Notes under the pieces: model-generated
What the model saw: the letters and a program-made list of their open reading frames with translations, nothing else
What the model was told of the DNA's origin: nothing
Database searches by the model: none
Part shown: positions 1 through 12,000 of the stretch, piece by piece
How the letters are laid out: each line of letters starts with the position of its first letter
How positions within the stretch are numbered: position 1 is the stretch's first letter
Assembly: GCA_943737045.1 (NCBI GenBank)
Contig: CALSFV010000245.1
Span: 385,001-449,000 of the forward strand
Source: Parapristionchus giblindavisi
Taxonomy: Eukaryota > Nematoda > Chromadorea > Rhabditida > Diplogasteridae
DNA: 64,000 nt
Direction of reading: 5' to 3'
Program-made: the position numbers and the translations under genes

Positions 1-27
1 AAGACTGAGATCAAAGATCAAACTCAC

Positions 28-3000
28 CAACTACGATATCTTGTACGGTATTAGGCACAACGAGTTCATACTGATCAGTGAAAAGCCATAGAGGCATGAA
101 CGTTGTCACATTATAGCTAGGATACCTTGAAGCAACCTGAAAGGAAGGACTCGTTCTCATTGTCATATAAAATTGTGCAAAAGAATTCTCTCTGGCCGGG
201 AATTGAACCCGGGTCTCGCATGTGACAGACGCGGATACTAACCACTATACTACCAGAGACATGTTGACGAGGAACTAAAGGTGCCTTACCTCTCGAAAGA
301 CGCGCGTGGCATCTTGTTGCGCACTGGTCGTTGCAATATCTCGCATGCCTATTACAAATCTGTAAAAATAAACAAATAACTTATTTATTTATTTAAAACA
401 ATTACCTGAATGCATCTATCACTTTCGTATTGTTGGCCTCCTTTCGCCATACTGTGTCGGCTATCCAAGGAGAGTTCTTTTTCGCGAAACAAAACCGCTC
501 CGCCATCACGTAGAAGTCCTGGAGATATCGATTGATTACCGTATCTATTCTCGATCCACCGTAATCAACCTATGCCTATGGTATTCTAGCTAAGTACATG
601 ATTAGTTACGGCAGTCTACCGTAATGAACACTAAAATACCCTGGGTTACCGTAAAGAAAACTACCGTAATCTAAAGTAATCTACCGTAATTTACAGTAAT
701 CTACAGTAATCTACTGTGATCTACCGTAATCACCTTGTTCGAAACAGGAATCTCATGGAGTGCATAGAATCGCTCCATTTCCTCGAGCCAACTCTCCACT
801 CCTTCATCTCCTGAACAAATAAAAGAGATATTTAAATAATATTTTCAAACGCATTTTAAAGATCAAGGTCTGTTTTAATTACATGAATGGCCTGTTGAGT
901 GTATAGTAATTGTAAAAATAGTTTTAGCCCCACTAAATTGATTAAAATAATTATTTAAATTAATCACCGATAGAGTGTCGGGTGGAAGCAAAAGCATGGA
1001 CCATAGCTTTCATCTTCAATCGCTCATTGGGATCGCGAAGATCGGGCGCATTATTCACTACAATCTGCAATTTTTAATTGTTAAATATTTTCATACATCA
1101 AACTACATTATTTTTAAAAGCTCGAATTGCATCATACCCCTCAGGCAACACTCCTTTACGCTCTGCTCGAAAGTTACGAAAATAATTCGAAAATCAGAGA
1201 AAACTATCCTCTTTCTTGTCCCTTTTCTGTTCTTTTCTCTTCTTTTTTTAACCTTTTGATTTATTACTAAATTATAGTTGGGTTCAGAGCATCAACTTGG
1301 AAAGGTTCAAATTAGATTATTCCCAAATTCCTCAATAAGGAGCAGATATGATCTTTGATCTTCGATCTCTCACCTGCAGGGGAGCTCCATATTGCCAGAA
1401 GTACTTCTCCAAGATTCGATAGTGTGGAATAGCATACGAGTCTTCGGCCAAGAGATTCACAGGCTCCAATCCTTCCCTGAATTTTTAAAATAATTTTATA
1501 ATAGAGTGATGTATTCTCCCCTCTTTAATTTGTTTCGTCACAGGGTAATTGCAGTATTGCTAAAAATATTTTTCGTATCTTTCGGCAACAAAGTAAACAC
1601 AATTTCAAAACTCGAAATGTTTTGCACGTGCTGGAGGTTGATTATAACGCACTTTTCCAATTTTCTCCACTCCCCACATGTCTTCGGCGTATTTCCTCGA
1701 CATGAAATATGCGCCTTAATCTCAATTTCAGCAACAACATAGACAACAACAGAATACAGCACAAGCTACACATTTAGACGTGAGGTATTTATATAAAAAT
1801 TCACGAGTCTCTACCTTCATCGTGGCGCAGGAACAAACATTTTCAAAATTTCCTTTTCGTCACACTCTTTTATAATGACTACGGGTGCACCAACTTTATC
1901 GTTAGCCCGAAATATAATAATTCATTTATTTATATCAACGTTGTTGAATTTAAAGATGGGTATTCTGTGTTATCTTTATATTTTGGATAGTATGTTAGTG
2001 TTGTGCTTGGTTATGCCGTAGTCTATGAAGAGTTGGGTCATATAGCTTTATCGGTCAGACGCATTTCGGGCGTTCAGAACATCATCAGTGACAAATTACC
2101 CCTCAAACTTGGGTAATTTGTTGAATTTCATTGCATTTTTTCATGCTTACATCAAGATCACTTCCTTTTAGAGCTTCTAGTACCCTCAGGGAGCATAATA
2201 CCACCCACCCACTGCCCGATATCCTCTTATAATCGCACTTGAACAACATTTGCCCTCAAAAATAAATTTATACTCTTGAACTTCATGCTCACCATACTAC
2301 GTATTTTTGTTAGGGCTTGCAATACTCTTTCACTTCCTCGCATATCCTCAATGTTTTCACTCATTGTTTGCATTTTCCAGTTCCTCGCCTCGTTTCATTA
2401 TTTTATTATAATCACCAGTTGTCACATGACTCGAGGCCAGTTGTAAGTGATCTTTGATCTTTAAACTTCATCTCTAACGATTAATTTAAATCCTATATAA
2501 TAAGTTTCAAATAAGTTTCTGATCTAACTTATTTTAGTGAGATCCCTCGAAATTACGATCTGGGCATATTTACTAAAGTATTAATACAATAGTAATATTA
2601 ATTGTAAATAATTTGCAGACAGGCAGTGGGAATGGGACCATACAGCTATATGCACTACAACATGCACAATGACAACTGTCGAATTATGACTTGCGATCGA
2701 GCTGGTGAGAATTGGGCATAGTCATACTCGATGTCATCTTGATTCGTACACTGCTTAAAGCGAAACCCCAAGCCAATTTGACACTCTCCGCTCTGGCCAC
2801 ACTATCTCGCTTTCCTTGTCTACGAGAGAGTATTGCCAATGCGGAGAGTAAAATTAGCTTGGGGTGTGCCTTTAAATGTTCCCTGTCAACACGAGCCTAT
2901 GACTGACCACCCATGCTGTATTCAGTCCTTGAAATTCCTAAAAAATGTCCATTCTCAGGTGTGAACAGTGACTACTTCACGATAGTCATGAGGGCTGCTC

Positions 3001-6000
3001 GAATATCGATTACTGAAATCGATAAAGAGGTCGACATCCTGGACCCCGATGTGGGATACTACTTCGGTAATAGTAAGTTACCCTATTCCTTGGTACTGAC
3101 CAGGAAACTACCGTAACCACGGAGAGTCCTGACATGTTATCCTTGGTACCGTATCCGGGCCCCGACCAGATAATTACAGTAACCCTTCCAGACACGGCCG
3201 ACATCTACTGGTCTCTACAGCGATGTGACGTCGCTCGAACAAAACGGTTCCACGCATATCTGACGATGCCGGTCACTATGATTTCGTACGGATATCTGAG
3301 TAGAGAAGACACTACGCAGAGTAGAATAGTCAGTTGATCCCTTTAAAGACATAACCACAAGTTAATTTGAAACTGTCCTCACTGGCTGTGTTATCTCGTT
3401 TTATTTTTCTTCGCGAGAGTGTTACCAGAGCGGAAAGTAAAATTAGCTCGAGTGTGAATTGAAAGAACTAGGCTCCGCTGTGGCCGAACTTTCTCATCGA
3501 AAATGAGAGAGTGCGGCCACAACAGATCATCCCATCACGCACTGTAGCACTAATGCTGACTATGAGCAAAATTACCTTTGCTTAAATGTACATATTACCA
3601 ATTTACTGGACATAGTTTTCATCCAAATCTTTTCTTTTCATCTTCTCTGATCTCTGATCTTTGATCTTTCCAGAACATGTTACAATCACTACTGACCGAA
3701 CCAGCAATCATCCTCTTCGTGTTCACAATGATGTGTGCTGCTATACTCTGTCGTCTATTGATATCATCTCATGAGTTGATAAGAAGAAGATACAAGAGTG
3801 TCACTCATATTGGACGGAGTGTCATGGAACTGATAAGGAAGCCCGCTAGAGAGGACAAGTGAGAATTTACATCACGAAAAGATGTTTTACTTCAAATGAT
3901 TACACCATAGAGCACAGTGCGGATAGCATCAAAAAGGGGTGAAGACCCTAGACACTGGTTTTTGTGAACTCCGATATTTTTAACTTGTGGGGTACTCCGT
4001 CTATAAGCCAAACAATCCGGCGTCCGCCTAGATGCCGAAACAGGGCATGTAACACGGTGCACGCTACGAATCGAGCGAACACTTATTGTTAGCATAGAAA
4101 ATTTAAGGGTCATGAACAGAAAAGAAATATTGGAATTTAGAATACTTTGGCATATTCATATGATTTAAATAATTGCAGACAATGTTCAGCATGGGCTACC
4201 CTTGCCATCTGTATCGCCATATCCGCTCTGTTCTTTTCTCTGCTATTCGAGACATGGGTCACAGCCATCTTCACCTACGATGAAGTCATCGGATATCAGA
4301 TTACCACCTTCAAACAGGTTTTACTTCCGGTTACAATCAATATTTATGATACGATAAATCGATAATTAAGTTGCTAATTGGCCATTCAAGGTATTTTTAT
4401 TTCAGAAGAGTCCTTTTTAGCAATCAAGCAAGTTTACTAACAACTTGGCGTAAAATGATTCCATTTATCCTTTTTATCACAATCCGAGATTTATTTCTGA
4501 TCATTTATTGATTGATCGATTACAGTTATTAGACAAGATGGAATTCTCCGGATGGACTGCCATTACCTTTCCCGCTTTTCGTCTCTTTGTCTATTGTCGT
4601 GAAGACGAATGTGATCGATTTACTAACTTGAAAGAGAGGTAGGAAAGGTCGGAGTGAAGTGGTCAAATAAATGGGGATTATATATCCAATATAGGAAAGA
4701 ACGAAATCATTTTTTTTTTCAAATTTGCACGTATCCCAAAATCGATAATCTCTAAAATGAGGTAGATAACATGAACCAACTCGAAGATAGCGAAAAGTTA
4801 AGCACACAAAAAATAATATAATAAGCTTCACGATCTTTATATCACCCAAAATAAAATATATGTAGATGTTTTATCCATCTCACTCGCTGACCGTAGAAAT
4901 TGTCAGATCATAGATTCTTTAAAAAAATCATGATAGATTCAGGGATCAGCAGATCGATAAGATCGATAAAATAATCGATATTCAGGCAGATATTGATCGA
5001 CAACGATGATCCTGACGATCTCTCTGACTATCAACATGCTGTTAGAGAAAAGGACAAGACGTCTATCGGATTCACGAGTATCGGAGAGGAACTGCTGCCT
5101 CCCAATAATATCAATGAGTCAGAGTTTTGCCATATTTTAATCCCCGAACTGCTTTGTAACTCTCCGTTCTGGCCACACCCTCTCGCTTTCTTTGAACACG
5201 AGAGAGTGAGTAAAAGTAGCTCGGAATTGGACCTCTAATTGCACTGGTTCGATCTCAGTGCATTGCCAAATCACGTTTGCATTACAATCGAGTTACGATC
5301 AATAATAAAAATAATAATAATAAAAAGTTCAGCGACGACGTCTTCGTATTCGATCGGAAATATTCACAATTGTTCACTGTCGATGCGAGGATCGGCAAAT
5401 ATCCATTCGCATTTCTCGTCAATGAGTATGATTTTCATATTCCTTTTAAAATATATTTCCAACCTAGTAAACAAACTGACAAATCACCATTTCGAATTAT
5501 ACGCACAACACCAGAAGAATAAGAACTCAATCAAACGTTTGGAAAGATAATGGGGTAGCATGACTTTTTTTTAAATTAAAAAAAAATGGATTAAAAAATT
5601 TTTAGACTCTCCGCTCTCTCGCAGAAAAGAAAGCGAGAGAGTTTGGTCAGATTAGCTCAGGTTGGGCTTTTAACAATTCGATTTCAGACGTCGTAAAGAT
5701 CTTCGTGAACCCATCGCTCGTGCCATCTCCTGGACGTATCCCTTCTACTCTCGAATCATGTCCCGATATCTCAGTCAGTATCCCTCGTACACGAGAAAAG
5801 AACACTCCAACGTCGTCCAACCACTGTCCATGGCCCATTTGGGCCAGGTTTTCATCTATCTCGCGTGTATTATACCCCTGCCTTTTATCGCTCTAGCCAT
5901 GGAATTACTGGTGGATTATGTTGAAAGGAGAAAACGACTAAATCGATAAATCGATTCTACAGTATCCCAATATTCGTCGCGAGACTTAATAGTGAATGAA

Positions 6001-9000
6001 AAATATGTGATGTTACTAGAGTGGTGAGGATAGACGACGTTTCGGAATCGTCGACAATACACGCTCACCTCAGATTCATACATCCGACAATCGATATTCC
6101 CACATAGACGATGTACCACAGAGCCGCGAGCATCCGTATGGCCGGTTGGACCAGAAGTGGGGCGTACCTAATAATAAGTTAATCAATAAATCAATACAAT
6201 ATATTTATTCTTAATACAGTTCTCAAAAATGGTAAATTCTCCTTTCTACAACCGTAACAGGCAAATTGTTGTTCTGACAACATTCTCTCGTTGGAAAATA
6301 AATCAAGAGATTACGGCCAAGGAGTAAAAATTTTGGATAATCCATTGATGGCTTACCAGTTTCTGAAAAAGTCAGCGCCGGCTGCATCTTTGCGGTTGTT
6401 GGAGTGCTCGGGTAAGACATGCGGTCGACTACCTATCCATAACAATCTAAAACAATGTACTTAAAGGCACACTCCGAGAAAATCTGAGAAAATTTGAAAC
6501 TCTCCGTTCTGACAATGCTCTCTCGCTTTCTTTGTCTACGAGAGAGTGTTGCCAGAGCGGAGAGTAAAATTAGCTCGAAGTGTGCGTTTAGGGATAAAAA
6601 CACTATTGAAATTTTGGCTCACTCCATTTTTCTGCTAAAACAATACAAGATAGTGAATAATTTGATTGATTGAAGGCACACTCCGAGCTAATTTTACTCT
6701 TCTCTCTGGCAACGCTCTCTCGTATACAAAGAAAGCCAGAGAGCATTGCCAGATAAGCTCGGGTGTGGTTTGGAAAGCTTTTTTAGATAAAAAAAATGAA
6801 AATTAATATGCCTGCTAATGAAAGAGGAAGAGTGCAGACTCGGGGGTACGGTCTCTCGCATCATGACGCAGTGACGACCTTAAAAAGTATTAATAAATAA
6901 TTTAAATAATTTTTAAACCATAGTTGAAAGAATATTAAAAAATCATCAAGGAGTTCTGAACACGGATCAATGATTTCGTTTTTCTTTACTCTTTGAAAGT
7001 GAGGATGTAGAGAAAGGAATTATTTAAGTTGAATACAACAAAATCACCTTCGGCTTCTAATTTTGTTGATAACGAGACCAGTGCACAGAAGAAAGTCATC
7101 TGAAATACATATGTGTAGAAAAATCTTCTCGCTTGTTTCTATTCAAATATCTTCCAAGACAACAAAGGAGGATAGAAAAATCTTTCTTTTACTATCATAG
7201 AAACAATATATTACGTGCAAAGCGAAATTATAAATTTTTTATCTATTTCCTTTTAAATGTAAGTAAAGATAAATAAATAAAATTACTGATACCTGATACA
7301 AGAAAGTCATGGACAGGGCGGCACACGTGTAGATGCAGAATATTTGTACGGCAGGAATGGTTGTGATTGTACCCACTCCAAATGAGAAGGCATCTGAAAT
7401 TAAGAGGGGTTAGAATAAGTTGCTTAAAAATGAAATTCGGAATTTCGGAAATATCGGAAAATTTTAGAATAATGCCCAAAAATCGTGAAATTATGATAAT
7501 CGGAAATCCTAGTCCAGCTATACATGTTTATTTATACAGTATTAATATAAGAGGAAATGAGGTTACCGGTGAGAGCAGTAATGAGAATGGAGACAGCTGC
7601 GTCAGCCATACACTCGCTCATACGCTCTTCAACTGAAGATCAAAGATCAACAATTGATTTAGAGGTCACAGATCAAAGATCAACAAATGGAAAGATCAAA
7701 GATCAAAAATCAACAAATGGAAAGATCAAAGATCAAAGATCAACTGATTAAGATGACAAAGATCAAAGATCAAACCAGAAAGTGCTCGAGAAGTCCTCCT
7801 TATCGCGGCCACAATCAGGAACATGTTGTCAGTTCCGACGGCTGAAATGAACCATAGTCAGAGGAAGATTATAGAGTATGCGAAATAAGTGTCAGAGAAC
7901 GAGATTGGTCTTGGCACAGTGCCGACATAACGATGTGTGAGAATTTTTCGAAGCATTCTCATGTTCACAGTGATGAAACATTTCATATTCCTTCTCTCAT
8001 TAATATAAAATTTTAGCAAACTGGAACTTGAGTGGAGCTCAAAATTTTCAGCTCAAAATGTTGTTCACAATATGAATTATTGTTCAATATAGTCTCTTGA
8101 CAGACATGAGGATGTCCGTGAATGATAAAATTGAAATGTCAATTATATGAGAATTTAAAAATTCAAAAATAAATTTACCGACGACTAGAAAAGGCATAAC
8201 TGCAACGATGTCGTTGTAGGGCACGCCGATGTATACGCACAGTCCCATTGCGGATGCTGGAATTATCGATTGATTGAATAATTTTTATTTTAATACGACT
8301 GATCTACCTACCTATGCCCATGCAGGCGTTGATCACACCAGCGATCGATAAAAGTGGCTTCGAAAGTACCTGAATTATCGATTAGTTCTACAACTCTTTC
8401 ATCTTCATATTGAAAAAAAAAACACTGTCTGTGATCTCTAACTTGGGTCTAACTTTCGATGTACTTCGTGTGGTTTCTCGTATCTCTTGTACTATCAAAA
8501 AATTATTGATTACTTCCCAATCGATAACCAAACTTAAATTAATCGATTAAATCGATAATCGTTGACTTACCCAATCAATGTAAAGTGTGCCATCAATGGT
8601 GACTATCGAACAGATCACTGAGAATACGACAAGAATACCGAAAGAACAAACGAATCTGAAAGTGGCAAACGATTTTTCAAAATAGAGGAATTGAACTGGG
8701 AATAGAATATTTAAAATAGTCCGAATAAATCCAATGTAATAACCTAATAATGTAGTCTTTGTTTTATTTTCATGAGGACCCGGCGGCGTATAAATCATTA
8801 GATACGAAGGCCGATCTCTTATTTTGTGATGTGAATGAAACCTGTATCTCACTGGTCTGTTCACAAGTGCCGAAAAGATAATGAAATCAGAGCAAACTTC
8901 GCGTTTTACACACTCTTTCGCCTATTTTCGCTTCTTTTCTTGTCTTTTCTCGACTTTTGAACATTTTTACATTTTTAAAAAATTACTTGGAACATTTTGA

Positions 9001-12000
9001 GTACCTTGGCACGAGGGAATCAGCGTTTCTCTTCAGTTCATCAGGTAGAGTTTGAGAGTGGAAGTAGGCGATCTCGATGTATGGATCGGGAGGATAGGCA
9101 TCGAGAGCGTGACGAAACGCCTGTCATATTTATATAGATTACAAAATAATTATGATGATAGATTAGGAATTATAACTATGTAGTTATGTAGGATCTATTA
9201 GCAACTATTGGGTATGTCAGTAGTACTTTGTTCGCACACTGTCAGTGCCATGGTCGATGATTAATGCTATTGAAAAATGGTATGCTATTGAATTTTAGAC
9301 TACCGTCTTGAAGTTACAGAAGATTAGACAATAAATGAACCTGTTTTTGCTGTCGCACCTGTCACGGGTGTATCAAATAAATAAATAAATAAATGAACCT
9401 GTTCCCATTGTCCACTCAACCAATTGGTATTCATCGGTTGGAATCGTAGATGATACACCATCAACCACGCTCTTGCTCCCATCAGAAGACTCTCACCATG
9501 GTCATCACGAGCCAATGATACAGCACCCAGTGCTGCACCATAGTAACCGCCTCTGAAAGGGTTACAGCAAAGATACGACAGGGATGGGTAGTACGTTTAC
9601 TGTAGAAGGTAAGGATTTAATAGTAAGGAGTTGGTGACATTATTAGGGATGAAAGATACGGTAGCATTGGGTAATGTAATTTGTGGTCGGAGATGGCAGC
9701 AGGAAAACGTTAAAAGATCGGGTACCGTCTACGGCTACGGTAGCGAAGGATTCGATATTAACTTACTGATCGCCAATTCGGAATCGTGGATATGTAATGT
9801 TGACGCCATGAGCGAAAAGACGAGAGATCAGCGAGATATGGTCGTTAGTGGCGCAGACTCCTGAAAGATCAAAGGAAAAAGTAGGAAGCAAAGATCAAAG
9901 ATCACTATGTGTGTGCACAAATCTCGCTAACAATAAGAGTTTGCCTGACACACATGACTTCACAAGTGTAGCCGGGGGCGTTAGCCAAGAATCACGTCCC
10001 TACGCTAGTCACGGCTCATTTCCCACACACATACAGTTTGTTTCAATCGTTGGACACGAACCCAGAGATCAAAGAACATCGAGATTGATGCCACCAAGTG
10101 AGGTGTAAATACGTAAAGTCAATAGGACAAGGACATCGGAGTTTTAGAGATCAAAGATCATCATTTAGATACTCAATATACTGACCGTCAACCGTCCGCA
10201 GACAAACATCGGCGTACGTGTAATTACGACCATTGAAGGGTACCTGTAATAGAATTTGTAATTTACAATTATTATATTTATTTATATTAATTATAATTAT
10301 ATATAAAAAAAACTTTTGCGTGCTCTCACCTCACACAGAGGTTTACGGTGGGGGCATGGTGTGGAAGAGAAAAGATAGAGCGAAAAATAGAGAGTACGCA
10401 AAAGTGGGAGAGCACAGACGGTTAAAGTACATCATGATTCAACATATCATAATATTTCTTGGCATTTTGCCAAGGTTTCAATGACGTTATCTAACAATTA
10501 GTGAGCAGAACAGAAAATAATAGGCATCAATACACGAACTGATTGTGAGAACCGATGAATGAAAACCGACTTTATGAGAACTATTTGCATATGCCAATGG
10601 CAGACAATCGCTAATGGATAGACAAAGTGCGCAAATCGTTCTGATTTTGTCGGGTCTCATTTATCGCTAGCGTTGTTGGAATATGTTTCAGGCGATATTG
10701 AATGAATAAGAGCAGCGAAATTTTACGATGTTACTGGGGCCCGTCGGAAATTCAATACTATTATACAGTGCGGGCTTTGAAATCAATCAAGTTCAATGAA
10801 CAAAGTTCAAAGTTCAGAGATCAAAGATGAAAGATTACTTATCTCACCTTTACTCTCTTCTGGATGTAATTGTCGAGTCGGCGGATGGCCTCGGCGTATT
10901 CTGGCAGTAAAATGTTACCGCCGTCACGGGCAAGCACTGACACCTGACGAGAGAGCAAAGATCAAAGATCAAAGATCAAAGATTAAACTACGAAGATCAG
11001 GAATCAGAATGAAGGGACACAGACCTGCGCCTCTCGAGTCTGCGTCACCGCTCGTCCGGGCGCGTACAGACCATCCAACAGGGGCCTAGATAACGATTGA
11101 AATCAAAAGATCAAAGATCAATTATTCAAGATCAAAGATCACTCACCACTTCTCGTGAATCGCCAATCGCTCCATTTTCGATGGTGCATCTGTTGGAGTG
11201 AAGAGATAAACTGCGTCCGATAAAGGGGTCTGAAGATTGATTCATTGTCAGAAACTTTAAAGATCAAAGAGAATATTTTTTTTAAATATTGTTGAGTTTA
11301 AAGATCAGCATTTAGAGAGAAAGATCAAAGATCACAGATTAAGCTTACGAGATGCATCAACCCTGAGAAAATTAGTTTAAAAATCAAAGATATTATTTTT
11401 TTGAGATTATTAAGTTTAAACATCAGTCTCTAGGGCGAAAGATCAAAGATCAAAGATCAAAGATTAAGCTTACGAGATGCATGAGCCCAGTGGACAGGGC
11501 GAGTGTGGAGAGAATAGGAATAGCCAGGAATGGCCATGGATTCCGTGTGATGAAACCGCCATAGACGAAAAAGAACCTGATGAGTTACATTTTGATCTTT
11601 GATCTTTCGGTTAGTGATTTTTTGTTTGTATAAAATTGTGAAAAGATCAAGAAACGAAGAGAAGACTCTCCTCGTTTTGCACGCTCTCTCGTCTATTTTT
11701 CGTTTCTTTTCTATTATTTTCGGGACTTTAGAACACCATATAACAGCTATGTTTTGCTATGATGAGGAGGGATATTGATGTACTAGATGAGGCAATGATT
11801 TGGATGAGGCATTTCTATATTATTATATTTCTGGATTCTCTCACCACTCACTATTCAAACAGATCAAGGTGTAGCGGCCCTGATACTGAACAAGTACATC
11901 AATAGCTGAACATAAGGAGATGAAAGAAGAATAATTACAGAAAGAAGATCCCCTTTTATGATACTTCAGATTCAGTGGAAACACTGCTTACAAGTTAATC

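Noticed and set aside
9901..10100. Possible additional PTR exon reading IYTSLGGINLD on the minus strand
   Set aside because: Faintly PTR-like, but no acceptor precedes it, and exons 6 and 7 already join in phase without it.
11845..11905. Possible PTR exon reading QYQGRYTLICLNSEW on the minus strand
   Set aside because: It has plausible splice sites, but the exon at 12306-12355 joins directly to exon 2 in phase and gives the better N-terminus GCLERPMARFFFVYG.
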